A stretch of DNA of 64,000 nt, taken from contig NZ_JOGB01000002.1 in NCBI RefSeq assembly GCF_000719335.1, positions 1-64,000 of the forward strand, in the 5' to 3' direction. The DNA is from Streptomyces sp. NRRL S-87. Lineage in GTDB: Bacteria; Actinomycetota; Actinomycetes; Streptomycetales; Streptomycetaceae. Both the position numbers and the translations under genes were made by a program. This document shows, piece by piece, positions 7,979 through 16,774 of the stretch (its first letter is position 1; the number at the start of each line of letters is the position of its first letter). The notes below the pieces were generated by a model that worked only from the letters and a program-made list of their open reading frames with translations, did not search any database and was not told the DNA's origin.

Positions 7979-10648
7979 TCAGGCCGTCTCGACCACGAGG
8001 CGCTCGACCGCGGCGATGGCCTCCGGGATGGCGGCCGGGTTCTGGCCACCGCCCTGGGCCACGTCCGGCTTGCCGCCACCGCCGCCACCGAGGGTCTTGG
8101 CGGCGGTGCGGACCAGGTCACCGGCCTTGAGGCCGCGCTCGCGGGCCGCCTCGTTGGTGGCGATGACCGTGAGCGGACGCTCGTTGGCCGTGGTGAACAG
8201 GGCCACGACGGCCGGCCGGTCGCCGGGGATGCGGCCGCGCACGTCGAGGACCAGCTTGCGCAGGTCGTCGGCGCCGGTGCCGTCCGGGACCTGGCCGACG
8301 ACCAGGGCCACGCCGCGGATGTCCTGGGCGTTCTCCGCCAGGCCGGCGGCGGCCTGCAGGACCTTCTCGGCGCGGAACTTCTCGATCTCCTTCTCGGCGT
8401 CCTTCAGCTTGGACAGCATCGAGGAGATCTTCTCCGGGAGCTCCTCCGGGCGGCCCTTGACCAGCTCCTGGAGCTGGGCGACGACCGTGTGCTCGCGGGC
8501 CAGGAAGTTGTACGCGTCGACGCCGACGAGGGCCTCGATGCGGCGCACGCCGGAGCCGATGGAGGACTCGCCGAGCAGCTTCACCAGGCCGAGCTGGGCG
8601 GTGTTGTGCACGTGCGTGCCGCCGCACAGCTCCTTCGAGAAGTCGCCGATGGTGACGACGCGGACCTGCTCGCCGTACTTCTCGCCGAACTCGGCGATGG
8701 CGCCCTGGCGCTTGGCCTCGTCGATCGGCATGACCTCGGCGTGCACGTCGAGCTCGCGGGCCAGGACCTCGTTGATCTTCTGCTCGACGTCGGTCAGCAC
8801 GGTGCCGGGGACGGCGGCCGGGGAGCCGAAGTCGAAGCGGAAGCGGCCCGGGCTGTTCTCGGAACCGGCCTGGGCGGCCGTCGGGCCGAGCGCGTCACGC
8901 AGGGCCTGGTGGGTGAGGTGGGTGGCCGAGTGGGCGCGGGCGATGGCCCGGCGGCGGCGCACGTCGATGCTGGCGTACGCGGTGGCGCCGACGGTCACCT
9001 CGCCGACCTGGACCGAACCCTTGTGGACGGAGACGCCGGGGACCGGCTGCTGCACGTCGCGGACCTGGATGACGGCGCCGGTGTGCAGCTTGATGCGGCC
9101 CTGGTCGGCGAGCTGGCCGCCGCCCTCGGCGTAGAACGGGGTGCGGTCGAGGACGACCTCGACCTCGTCGCCCTCGGAGGCGGCGGGCGCGGAGACGCCG
9201 TTGACCAGCAGGCCGACGACGGTGGTCTCGCCCTCGGTGTTGGTGTAGCCGGTGAAGGCGGTGGCGCCGGATCCGTCGGCGATCTCGCGGTAGGCGGAGA
9301 CGTCGGCGTGGCCGGTCTTCTTGGCCTTGGCGTCCGCCTTGGCGCGGTCGCGCTGCTCCTTCATCAGGCGGCGGAAGCCGTCCTCGTCCACGGAGAGGCC
9401 CTGCTCGGCGGCCATCTCGAGGGTGAGGTCGATCGGGAAGCCCCAGGTGTCGTGGAGCAGGAACGCCTTGTCGCCGGCGAGGACGGTGCCGCCGGCGGCC
9501 TTGGTCTCGGTGACGGCGGTGTCGAGGATGTTCGTGCCGCCCTTGAGGGCCTTGAGGAACGCGGCCTCCTCGGCGAGCGCGACGGTCTCGATGCGCTTGC
9601 GGTCGGTCTCCAGCTCCGGGTACTGCTCGCCCATCGTCCTGATCACGGTGTCGACGAGCTCGCCGACGACCGGGCCGGTGGCGCCGAGCAGGCGCATGTT
9701 GCGGACGGCGCGGCGCATGATGCGGCGCAGCACGTAGCCGCGGCCCTCGTTGCCGGGGGTGACGCCGTCGCCGATGAGCATGACGGAGGTGCGCATGTGG
9801 TCGGCGACCACGCGCAGGGAGACGTCGCTGTCGTGGGTCTTGCCGTAGGCGACACCGGTGAGCTCGGTGGCCTTGTCGATGACGACCTTCAGGGTGTCGG
9901 TCTCGTACATGTTCTGTACGCCCTGGAGGATCATCGCCAGGCGCTCCATGCCGAGGCCCGTGTCGATGTTCTTGGCGGGGAGGTCGCCGAGGATCGGGAA
10001 GTCCTCCTTGCCGTCGCCGGCGCCGCGCTCGTACTGCATGAAGACCAGGTTCCAGATCTCCACGTACCGCTCGTCGTTGACGGCCGGGCCGCCCTCGACG
10101 CCGAAGTCGGGGCCGCGGTCGTAGTTGATCTCGGAGCAGGGGCCGCAGGGGCCGGGGACGCCCATGGACCAGAAGTTGTCCTTCTTGCCCAGGCGCTGGA
10201 TGCGCTCGGCCGGTACGCCGACGACGTCGCGCCAGATCTGCTCGGCCTCGTCGTCGTCCTGGTAGACGGTGATCCAGAGCTTCTCCGGGTCCAGCCCGTA
10301 GCCGCCGTGCTCGACGGAGCCGGTCAGCAGCTCCCAGGCGAGCTTGATGGCGCCTTCCTTGAAGTAGTCGCCGAAGGAGAAGTTGCCGCACATCTGGAAG
10401 AAGGTGCCGTGCCGGGTGGTCTTGCCGACCTCCTCGATGTCCGGCGTGCGGACGCACTTCTGGACGCTCGCGGCGCGCGGGAAGGGCGGCTTGACCTCAC
10501 CCAGGAAGTAGGGCTTGAACGGCACCATGCCGGCCGGGACGAGCAGCAGAGTCGGGTCGTCCGCGATGAGCGACGCCGAAGGGACGACGGTGTGACCGCG
10601 CTCCTCGAAGAAGCTCAGCCAGCGGCGGCGGATTTCAGCCGACTCCAT
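7979..10648 (-). CDS. alaS: Alanyl-tRNA synthetase
   Basis: An 889-residue class II synthetase that charges tRNA-Ala and edits Ser/Gly mischarging. Order: class II catalytic core at the N-terminus (motif 1 region [15 protein letters not shown], motif 2 around [19 protein letters not shown]), tRNA-recognition region, the editing domain with the zinc site HSATHLTH and [13 protein letters not shown], and a C-terminal coiled-coil plus DHHA1-like domain with the glycine-rich [15 protein letters not shown]. The length is normal. The start overlaps by one base the stop of the upstream DUF6167-like gene (TGATG). Confidence 0.98.
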   Translation of the reverse strand: MESAEIRRRWLSFFEERGHTVVPSASLIADDPTLLLVPAGMVPFKPYFLGEVKPPFPRAASVQKCVRTPDIEEVGKTTRHGTFFQMCGNFSFGDYFKEGAIKLAWELLTGSVEHGGYGLDPEKLWITVYQDDDEAEQIWRDVVGVPAERIQRLGKKDNFWSMGVPGPCGPCSEINYDRGPDFGVEGGPAVNDERYVEIWNLVFMQYERGAGDGKEDFPILGDLPAKNIDTGLGMERLAMILQGVQNMYETDTLKVVIDKATELTGVAYGKTHDSDVSLRVVADHMRTSVMLIGDGVTPGNEGRGYVLRRIMRRAVRNMRLLGATGPVVGELVDTVIRTMGEQYPELETDRKRIETVALAEEAAFLKALKGGTNILDTAVTETKAAGGTVLAGDKAFLLHDTWGFPIDLTLEMAAEQGLSVDEDGFRRLMKEQRDRAKADAKAKKTGHADVSAYREIADGSGATAFTGYTNTEGETTVVGLLVNGVSAPAASEGDEVEVVLDRTPFYAEGGGQLADQGRIKLHTGAVIQVRDVQQPVPGVSVHKGSVQVGEVTVGATAYASIDVRRRRAIARAHSATHLTHQALRDALGPTAAQAGSENSPGRFRFDFGSPAAVPGTVLTDVEQKINEVLARELDVHAEVMPIDEAKRQGAIAEFGEKYGEQVRVVTIGDFSKELCGGTHVHNTAQLGLVKLLGESSIGSGVRRIEALVGVDAYNFLAREHTVVAQLQELVKGRPEELPEKISSMLSKLKDAEKEIEKFRAEKVLQAAAGLAENAQDIRGVALVVGQVPDGTGADDLRKLVLDVRGRIPGDRPAVVALFTTANERPLTVIATNEAARERGLKAGDLVRTAAKTLGGGGGGKPDVAQGGGQNPAAIPEAIAAVERLVVETA

Positions 10649-10995
10649 CAGTGGTCCTCATTCCGGTTGTACGAATTCAGTCGGGGGTACTGCACGTGTT
10701 CGGCCCGCTCGGGCGCGTCGAGTGCGGCGCGCCTGCGGGGTCCGGGGAGCGCCCGGGCCTGGTCGGGGTCCTGGCGCAGCCCCAGCGCGTCGTTGAGTTC
10801 GTCCTCGCGCTGGGCCATGCCGGCCTTGATGTCGAGGGCGAACTCCTTGAGGCGGTGACCCGCCTCGACGGCCTTGTCCGCGGCCTGCGCGGCGAGGCTC
10901 TCGGGGGTCAGCTGCTTGAGCTTGCGGTTGACCTTGGTCGTGGCCCACACGCCCGCTGCGGCGCCTGCGGTGAACCAGAAGGTACGGCGGAACAT
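10648..10995 (-). CDS. DUF6167-like membrane-associated protein
   Basis: A 115-residue protein with an N-terminal membrane anchor ([21 protein letters not shown]), then a helical, charged region (residues 25-75) and a basic C-terminus. It matches the small conserved streptomycete proteins found next to alaS; no enzymatic motif is visible. The stop shares one base with the alaS ATG and the gene starts nine bases after the DUF948 gene, so the three genes form one transcript. It may tether or modulate a membrane process, but the function is unknown. Confidence 0.83.
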   Translation of the reverse strand: MFRRTFWFTAGAAAGVWATTKVNRKLKQLTPESLAAQAADKAVEAGHRLKEFALDIKAGMAQREDELNDALGLRQDPDQARALPGPRRRAALDAPERAEHVQYPRLNSYNRNEDH

Positions 10996-11003
10996 CGCGG
11001 CTT

Positions 11004-11432
11004 TCAGTCCTTCTGCTTCCTGCGCCGGGCCGGCGGCACGGTGCGTCCGACGATCACCGTACGCCGGGATGCCTTCGGGGGCACCTCCTCCGTACGGCCC
11101 AGCGCGCGGCGCACCCCGTAGCCGAACGCGGCCACCTTGACCAGCGGTCCGCCGAAGGCGGAGGCCACGGTCGAGGAGAGCGCGGAGGCGTTGGAGGTGA
11201 CCTCCTGGACGTCGCTGGTGATGGCGTCGACCTTGTCGAGCTGGGTGCGGGCGGAGCGCACGGTGGTGGAGGCGTCGGCCAGCAGCGGGACGGCCTGGTC
11301 GGTCACGTCCGCGACGAGCCTGGTCGCCGCCTTGAGCGTCTGGGCCAGCCTCACCAGCACCACGGCGAGGAACGAGACCAGGATCGCCCAGAAGACGGCC
11401 ACGAGGATCCCGGCCACCTCTCCACCGGACAC
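11004..11432 (-). CDS. DUF948-family membrane protein
   Basis: A 142-residue protein. An N-terminal transmembrane helix (about residues 5-28, GILVAVFWAILVSFLAVVLVR) is followed by a long heptad-like helix rich in Ala, Thr, Val and Asp, typical of DUF948 proteins resembling chemoreceptor or methyl-accepting coiled coils. The C-terminus is basic. The GTG at 11432 is preferred over upstream ATGs because GGGAGC lies nine bases before it and the hydrophobic helix starts right after it. It heads the DUF948-DUF6167-alaS-ruvX run. It is transcribed divergently from the NB-ARC gene, across a gap of 146 bases. Confidence 0.82.
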   Translation of the reverse strand: MSGGEVAGILVAVFWAILVSFLAVVLVRLAQTLKAATRLVADVTDQAVPLLADASTTVRSARTQLDKVDAITSDVQEVTSNASALSSTVASAFGGPLVKVAAFGYGVRRALGRTEEVPPKASRRTVIVGRTVPPARRRKQKD

Positions 11433-11578
11433 GTTGCACCGCTCCCTGATCCAAGAGAAAACGCGAGAAAATCTTTCCTCCGACCCTATCGCGCCGGGGG
11501 TGTGCCGCCGTACCGGAATTCCGAGGTCGGCAGAGCCGTTTGTACGCACCGCTTACGGGCCAGTACGCTCCGTGTCCC

Positions 11579-13792
11579 ATGCGACCAAGGACGTGCGGCA
11601 ATCTTCCCTCGGAGCCGGCGGGCTTCGTCGGGCGGGGTCCCGAACTCACCGAGGTGGGGCGCCTGCTGGAGCGCTCGCGGCTGGTGACGGTGACGGGGGT
11701 GGGCGGGGTGGGCAAGTCCCGGTTCGCCCGGGAGGCGGCCCAGGGGCTGCAGGAACGCTTTTGCGACGGCGTGTGGCTGGCCGAGCTGTCCGCCGTGCGG
11801 GCCCCGGGCCTGTTGGACCACGCCGTCACCGAGGCGCTCGGGCTGACCGACCACACCTCACGGAAGCCCCGGGCCGTACTGGCCGACCACCTGGCCGAGC
11901 GGCGCCTGCTGCTGGTCCTGGACGGGTTCGAGCAGCTGGTGGACCCGTGCGCGGAGCTGGTGCGGGAGCTGCTGCGCCGGGCGCCGGGGCTGCGGGTGCT
12001 GGCGGTCGGCCGGCGGCCGCTGTGCCTCGACGGCGAGCACGCCTTCCCGCTGGCGCCCCTGGAGCGTGCGGACGCGGTGGCGCTGCTGGTGGCGCGGGCG
12101 GCGGCCGCGGCTCCGGGCTTCGCGGTCGGGGAGCGGGAGTCGGCCGTGGCGGAGCTGTGCGACCGGCTGGAGGGGCTGCCGCTGGCGTTGGAGCTCGCGG
12201 CGGTGCGGCTACGGTCGCTGTCGGTGGGGCAGCTGCTGGAGCGGCTGGACGACCGGTTCCGGCTGCTGACCGGTGGGGCGCGCGGCGGGCTGCCGCGGCA
12301 CCGGGCGCTGCGGACGGCGATCGGCTGGAGCCATGAGCTGTGCACGGCGCAGGAGCGGCTGCTGTGGGCGCGGCTGTCGGTGTTCGCGGGCCGGTTCGAC
12401 CTGGACGCGGCGGAGTACGTGTGCGGGGGCCCGGACCTCCCTCCGGAGGAGGTGCTGGACGTCCTGGCCGAGCTGCTGGCCCAGTCGCTGCTGGTGCGGG
12501 AGGACACGGCGGCCGGGGTCCGCTACCGGATGCTGGACACCGTACGGGAGTACGGCGCGGTGTGGCTGGCCGCGCAGGGCGAGACGGAGCGGCTGCGGCG
12601 GCGGCACCGGGACTGGTACACGGGCCTGGCCACGTGGTGCGAGCTGGAGTGGTTCTCGCCGCGCCAGCACGAGGTGGCGGCGCTGGTGGACGCGGAGCTG
12701 GCGAACCTGCGGCTGGCGCTGGAGTGCTGCCTGGAGGATCCGCAGGACGCGCACCTGGCCCAGTACCTGGCGGGCACCCTGTGGTTCTCCTGGGCGGGCT
12801 GCGGCCGCCTGGCGGAGGGGCGGCACTGGCTGGACCGGGCGCTGGAGGCGGGTGCGGACCACGAGGGCTCGCGGCTGAAGGCGCTGTGGGTGCTGGGGTA
12901 CGTGGCCGCGCTGCAGGGGGACGCGGTGGCGGCGCTGACCGCGCTGCAGGAGTGCCGGGACGGGGCGGTGCTGGCGGGCAGCCGGGTGGCGCTGGCGTAC
13001 GCGGTGCACCGGATGGGCTGCCTGGCGCTGGTATCGGACGACATGGAGCGGGCGGCGGAGCTGCTGGGCGCGGCGCTGGAGCACTACCGCGAGGTGGGCG
13101 AGCTCAACAGCAACGTGCTGATGTGCCAGGTGGAGCTGGCGATGGCGACGGCGTTCCGGGGGGACCTGCCGGGCGCGCTGCGGCTGTGCGACGAGGTGCG
13201 GGAGATCTGCGAGGACCACGGGGAGCGGTGGACGCGGGCGTACGCGCTGTACGTCCTGGGGTACGCGGCCCTGGGCGGCGGGGAGCTGCGCGAGGCGCGG
13301 GCGCTGCTGTCCGAGTGCGTGACGATCAACCACGCGTTCCACGACCTGCTGGGCCTGGTCCTGGCGGTGGAGCTGCTGGCCCTGGTCACCGTGGCGGAGG
13401 GGGATCCGGCGGAGGCGGCGGTCCTGCAGGGCGGGGCGGAACCGGTGTGGGACTCGGTGGGGCTGCAGCTGTTCGGTTCGGCCTACTTCAACGCACCGCG
13501 GCTGGCCTGCGAGGAGCAGGCGCGGGAGGCGCTCGGTGCGGAGCGGTACGCGGCGGGCGTACGACAGGGGCGGGACCTGGACCTGGACGCGCTGGCGGCC
13601 CGGGCGCTGGCGCCGCCGCCGCGACCGGTGCGGATGCCGCTGCCCAAGCCCCGGATCGAGGGTGCGGCGGAGCGGGTGCCCGGGGACGGACGGTCGGCGG
13701 ACGGCAGGTCTTCGGACGGACGCACGGCGGAGGGCAGGTCCCCGGAAAGCAGCAAGCCCGCCGGCTCCCAGGACGGGAACCGGCGGGCTTGA
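11579..13792 (+). CDS. STAND/NB-ARC ATPase with TPR region
   Basis: A protein of about 737 residues. It opens with the FVGRGPEL entry motif of AfsR/MalT-type ATPases, Walker A GVGGVGKS at 40-47, Walker B in LLLVLDGFEQL at 110-120, and the GLPLALELAA motif of NB-ARC proteins. A winged-helix-like part containing YRMLDTVREYG follows, then TPR-like helices from about residue 390 to 650. The tail is low-complexity with repeated DGR(S/T)-type units. It has neither the SARP/BTAD output domain of AfsR nor a LuxR HTH, so the output is unknown; such proteins act as signal-dependent switches. The ATG at 11579 is likely, but a weak ribosome site leaves 11540 possible. The last 12 codons form a terminator hairpin. 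Confidence 0.85.
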   Translation: MRPRTCGNLPSEPAGFVGRGPELTEVGRLLERSRLVTVTGVGGVGKSRFAREAAQGLQERFCDGVWLAELSAVRAPGLLDHAVTEALGLTDHTSRKPRAVLADHLAERRLLLVLDGFEQLVDPCAELVRELLRRAPGLRVLAVGRRPLCLDGEHAFPLAPLERADAVALLVARAAAAAPGFAVGERESAVAELCDRLEGLPLALELAAVRLRSLSVGQLLERLDDRFRLLTGGARGGLPRHRALRTAIGWSHELCTAQERLLWARLSVFAGRFDLDAAEYVCGGPDLPPEEVLDVLAELLAQSLLVREDTAAGVRYRMLDTVREYGAVWLAAQGETERLRRRHRDWYTGLATWCELEWFSPRQHEVAALVDAELANLRLALECCLEDPQDAHLAQYLAGTLWFSWAGCGRLAEGRHWLDRALEAGADHEGSRLKALWVLGYVAALQGDAVAALTALQECRDGAVLAGSRVALAYAVHRMGCLALVSDDMERAAELLGAALEHYREVGELNSNVLMCQVELAMATAFRGDLPGALRLCDEVREICEDHGERWTRAYALYVLGYAALGGGELREARALLSECVTINHAFHDLLGLVLAVELLALVTVAEGDPAEAAVLQGGAEPVWDSVGLQLFGSAYFNAPRLACEEQAREALGAERYAAGVRQGRDLDLDALAARALAPPPRPVRMPLPKPRIEGAAERVPGDGRSADGRSSDGRTAEGRSPESSKPAGSQDGNRRA
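13754..13790 (+). terminator. Terminator hairpin overlapping the 3' end of the NB-ARC gene
   Basis: Arms 13754-13769 and 13775-13790 form a 16-bp stem with one mismatch and a 5-base loop. The hairpin lies entirely within coding sequence; the TGA stop occupies 13790-13792. It lies between convergent genes (rpsD ends at 13823 from the other side), so it can serve both. Confidence 0.8.
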
Positions 13793-13822
13793 CCAGCCTG
13801 TGAGGCTACGCGCGCCGACGGA

Positions 13823-14434
13823 TCAGCGGGCGTAGTACTCGACGACGAGCTGCTCGTCGCAGATGACCGGGATCTCCTTGCGGTTCGGCTCGCGGTCCAG
13901 GCGGAAGGCCAGGGCCTTCAGGTTGACCTGCAGGTAGCGCGGCGTCTCGCCCTCGCCCGCGTAGCCACCCTCACGGGCGACCTGGAACGGGTGCTTCTCG
14001 CGGCTGCGCTCGCGGACCGTCACGATGTCGTCGGGACGGACGCGGAACGACGGCTTGTCGACCTTGCCGCCGTTGACCTCGATGTGGCCGTGAACGACCA
14101 TCTGGCGGGCCTGGTAGATGGTGCGGGCGATGCCGGCACGCAGGACCAGGGCGTCCAGACGACGCTCGAGCTCGATGACCAGGGCCTCACCGGTCTTGAT
14201 CTCGGCCTTCTTGGCGCGGTCGTACGCACGGGCGAGCTGCTTCTCGCTGATGTCGTACTGGGCGCGCAGACGCTGCTTCTCGAGCAGACGGACCTTGTAG
14301 TCCGAGTTCTGCTTGCGGCCGCGGCCGTGCTCGCCCGGCGGGTAGGGGCGAGCCTCGAAGTACTTGACGGCCTTCGGCGTCAGGGCGATGCCGAGGGCGC
14401 GAGACTTCTTGACCTTGGGTCGCGACTGGTTCAC
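13823..14434 (-). CDS. rpsD: Ribosomal protein S4
   Basis: A 203-residue primary-binding protein of the 30S subunit that nucleates 16S 5'-domain assembly. It has the N-terminal basic arm, the conserved YPPGEHG segment, and the S4 RNA-binding domain ([31 protein letters not shown]). The zinc-binding Cys residues of some S4 paralogues are absent, so this is the C-minus form. The start is GTG at 14434 with GGAGGT nine bases upstream. It is a stand-alone gene outside the main ribosomal operons. Its leader contains the iron box at 14457-14475, shared with the divergent DUF2470 gene. Confidence 0.97.
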   Translation of the reverse strand: MNQSRPKVKKSRALGIALTPKAVKYFEARPYPPGEHGRGRKQNSDYKVRLLEKQRLRAQYDISEKQLARAYDRAKKAEIKTGEALVIELERRLDALVLRAGIARTIYQARQMVVHGHIEVNGGKVDKPSFRVRPDDIVTVRERSREKHPFQVAREGGYAGEGETPRYLQVNLKALAFRLDREPNRKEIPVICDEQLVVEYYAR

Positions 14435-14456
14435 GGGGAACCTACCTCCATGTAAG

Positions 14457-14475
14457 TTAGGTGAGCCTTACCTTA
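14457..14475. promoter_or_regulatory. Predicted iron box (DmdR1/IdeR operator)
   Basis: The 19-bp imperfect palindrome TTAGGTGAGCCTTACCTTA. Read on the minus strand it differs from the actinobacterial iron-box consensus TTAGGTTAGGCTCACCTAA at two positions. DmdR1/IdeR bind such boxes with Fe2+ and repress iron-acquisition genes. It lies 15 bases before the DUF2470 ATG, where repression of that gene would be expected, and 22 bases upstream of the rpsD start, so rpsD could also be affected. Confidence 0.75.
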
Positions 14476-14490
14476 TTCGAGGAGGACGTA

Positions 14491-15420
14491 ATGTCTCGAC
14501 CACATGGGATCCCCCTGCCCAGTGCGCATCGCAGTTCGGACGAGAACACATCCACGTCCGCTTGCGACGACGGTAGACAGAGTCAGCCGCGTCCCAGGGA
14601 AGGCGCTCGACAGCTCACCGGAGCCGAGCGCGTACGAACCCTCGTTGAGTCCAACGCCTCAGTATCCCTCACTCTGCCCGGTGCTCGTGACGCGCAGGGC
14701 GGCCACGAGCTGGAAGAACTCGGGACAGGGGTGCCGGTCGCGCGGACCGTCACCCCGGACGGGGACGTGATTCTCCTTGTGTCGGGGGAATCCGCGGCAG
14801 CCAGGGCAGCCGCTCACGCCCAGGACGACGACCTCACCGCCGTGATCGAGATCACGGATGTGGCGCCGGTGTCCGTGCCCCATCGTATCCGGGGCCGCGC
14901 GTGGCTCGCCGGGTGGCTCACCCCGGTGCGCGGGGACGACCGCGTGCCGGCCGCCCTGCTGCTCGCCGAGCGGCATCCCGTCGGCGAGCTGCTGGGCCTC
15001 GGGGAGGCGCTGACGGAGGAGCCGCTGCCGGGCCGGTACGGGCGTCCGGCCTGGCAGATGCTGCGCCTGGAGGTCGGCGAGATCGGGGTCGACGACCTGT
15101 GGGGGGCCGAGTCGGTGCACCCCGACGAGCTCGCCGCGGCGGAGCCGGATCCGCTGGCCGCGCACGAGGCGGAGCTGCTCCAGCACCTTGCCGCGTGCCA
15201 CGGCGAGCAGGTGCGGGAGCTGTGCGCGCTGCTCGGCGCGCGGGAGGCGGCGGCCGCGGGGCAGCGGGTCGTACCGCTGGCGCTGGACCGCTTCGGGCTG
15301 CGGGTCCGGTTCGCCGGGGAGCGGCCGTTCGACGCGCGGTTCGACTTCGTCGAGCCGGTGCGGGACGTGTGCGGGCTGCGGCGCGCGATGCGGTCGCTGT
15401 TCGAGGCCGCCGGGCACTGA
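14491..15420 (+). CDS. DUF2470 protein, HugZ-like split barrel (haem/iron related)
   Basis: A 309-residue protein. After a disordered start of about 40 residues there is a split-barrel region like pyridoxamine-phosphate-oxidase/HugZ proteins (ARTVTPDGDVILLVSGES; IEITDVAPVSVPHRIRGRAW). A C-terminal DUF2470 domain follows (LLQHLAACHGEQV through the RFDFVEPVRDVCGLRRAM end). In HugZ the same domain pair binds and breaks down haem. Iron release from haem is therefore a reasonable inference, strengthened by the iron box at 14457-14475. The ATG at 14491 has an excellent GAGGAGG site. It ends 20 bases from the convergent YbaY-like gene. Confidence 0.82.
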   Translation: MSRPHGIPLPSAHRSSDENTSTSACDDGRQSQPRPREGARQLTGAERVRTLVESNASVSLTLPGARDAQGGHELEELGTGVPVARTVTPDGDVILLVSGESAAARAAAHAQDDDLTAVIEITDVAPVSVPHRIRGRAWLAGWLTPVRGDDRVPAALLLAERHPVGELLGLGEALTEEPLPGRYGRPAWQMLRLEVGEIGVDDLWGAESVHPDELAAAEPDPLAAHEAELLQHLAACHGEQVRELCALLGAREAAAAGQRVVPLALDRFGLRVRFAGERPFDARFDFVEPVRDVCGLRRAMRSLFEAAGH

Positions 15421-15440
15421 GCCGGGCCCCGGGCGACCGC

Positions 15441-15782
15441 TCACACCCTGGTCACCGGCGCGAGCAGTTCCTGCCCGGCCCCCGGGACGACGGGGACGGA
15501 CCGGGTGTTGATCATGTCGTCGGCCTCCACGGTGCCTGCGCCCGCCATGTCGACGTGGACGCGCAGTCCGTAGGAGGCGGCGGGATCGAGGTCGGGCAGC
15601 AGCACCCGGAAGGGGATGCGGCCGCCCGGCGACAGCGGGACGTCGGTCTGGACCTGGGCGCCCACCACGATGGAGGCCGCGTCGGCCAGGGAGACGTCCC
15701 GGACCTCGACCAGGAGGCGGGCCGCCACCTGTGCCGGCGCGTCCGGGGGGAGGGCCACGAAGCCCTGCACGGTGTCGCTCAC
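15441..15782 (-). CDS. YbaY-like beta-sandwich protein in ATP-grasp operon
   Basis: A 113-residue protein with the features of the YbaY/YscW family: LLVEVRDVSLADAASIVVG near residue 24, IPFRVLLPDLDP in the middle, and a closing INTRSVPVVP strand. Family members are usually lipoproteins, but this one lacks a signal peptide or lipobox, so it should be cytosolic. The GTG at 15782 overlaps the ATP-grasp stop by four bases, making it the third gene of a tightly coupled operon. A scaffold or substrate-binding role is only inferred from context. Confidence 0.75.
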   Translation of the reverse strand: MSDTVQGFVALPPDAPAQVAARLLVEVRDVSLADAASIVVGAQVQTDVPLSPGGRIPFRVLLPDLDPAASYGLRVHVDMAGAGTVEADDMINTRSVPVVPGAGQELLAPVTRV

Positions 15783-16774
15783 GCCGCCGCCCTGCCCGCC
15801 ACCGGCCGCCGCGACCGTCCGGCCGGGTCCCGGTCATCGATCCGGGACAGCAGCGCGGCCACCTCGGCAGTGATCTGCAGTCCCGTCCGCTCTTCCACGA
15901 ACAGCCACTGTCCGGCGGGATTCACCTCGAAGAACACGTACTCCCCGTCGGGGCGCCTGCGCAGGTCGACGGCCCCGTACACCAGACCGAGGCTGCGGAC
16001 GAGGTGCAGCAGCCTACGGGTGAGGTCTTGGGGAAGGGTCACCGGCCGTACGACCGCCTCGCCGACGACCATCCGCATGTCGACCGGGTAGCGCGTGGCG
16101 GAGGCGTCGATCTCGGCGGCGAAGACGCGGTCGCCGACCACGGTCACCCGCAGGTCCGCGCCCGGCACGAACTCCTGGAAGATCACCGGGGCGTAGCGGA
16201 CGGAGTCCAGCTGCCCGAGGTACTCCCTGCGGACGAGCCGGGTCTCCCGCCAGGCGTCGTCGGCCGCTGCGGCGAAGGCCTTGAAGACGGTCCGTCCGAC
16301 GCCCACCTCGTCGATGAACCGGCGCGCCCGCTCCGGCTCGTTCGTGACGAGGGTGCGCGGCAGCGTCAGCCCGACGCGGCGGGCGACCTCCCACTGGTAC
16401 GGCTTGTGGTGGGCGGCCCCGTCCAGTGCCGGGGGGTTGACCCACGTGCAGTCGAGCGCGTGGAACAGGCCGTGCAGGGCCTGGCCCGTCTCGACGGCGG
16501 CGAAGTTCTGGTCCCGTGCCGTGCCCAGCGCGCGGTCGACGGTGAACGGACGCACCCGCCGCCACCAGGCGACCCGGCAGCGGTCGAGCCGGATGCGCCC
16601 GGTGGGCGGTGTCAGGGTGTGGGCGGGCTCCCCGCCCGCGGCGTAGTCGAGGGTGATCGCGCCGCGGGCGGGGAAGTCGGCCAGGTCGACGCGGACCACC
16701 TCGCGGCCGGCCGACTCCAGCCGGCGGATGACCGCGAGGGCGTGGTCCTCGTCGTAGGAGACGACGAGGATCAT
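15779..16774 (-). CDS. Graspetide-type (MvdD/RimK-like) ATP-grasp ligase
   Basis: A 331-residue ATP-grasp enzyme. The MvdD-clade hallmark WWRR is at 70-73, followed by the WVNPP segment at 111-115, the AHHKPYQ stretch, an ATP-binding Lys near 165, QEFVPGADLRV at 200-210, Asp270 in YGAVDL and the Mg-binding FFEVNPAGQW at 281-290. Relatives form ester or amide crosslinks between Asp/Glu and Ser/Thr/Lys side chains in graspetide (microviridin-type) precursors. The ATG at 16774 overlaps the stop of the astacin gene and its stop overlaps the YbaY gene. No short precursor gene is visible nearby; the Lys/Asp/Pro-rich tail of the protease encoded upstream is the obvious candidate substrate. Confidence 0.85.
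   Translation of the reverse strand: MILVVSYDEDHALAVIRRLESAGREVVRVDLADFPARGAITLDYAAGGEPAHTLTPPTGRIRLDRCRVAWWRRVRPFTVDRALGTARDQNFAAVETGQALHGLFHALDCTWVNPPALDGAAHHKPYQWEVARRVGLTLPRTLVTNEPERARRFIDEVGVGRTVFKAFAAAADDAWRETRLVRREYLGQLDSVRYAPVIFQEFVPGADLRVTVVGDRVFAAEIDASATRYPVDMRMVVGEAVVRPVTLPQDLTRRLLHLVRSLGLVYGAVDLRRRPDGEYVFFEVNPAGQWLFVEERTGLQITAEVAALLSRIDDRDPAGRSRRPVAGRAAA

Noticed and set aside
8489..10858. A 789-codon plus-strand frame opposite alaS
   Set aside because: Complement of alaS with no recognisable domain.
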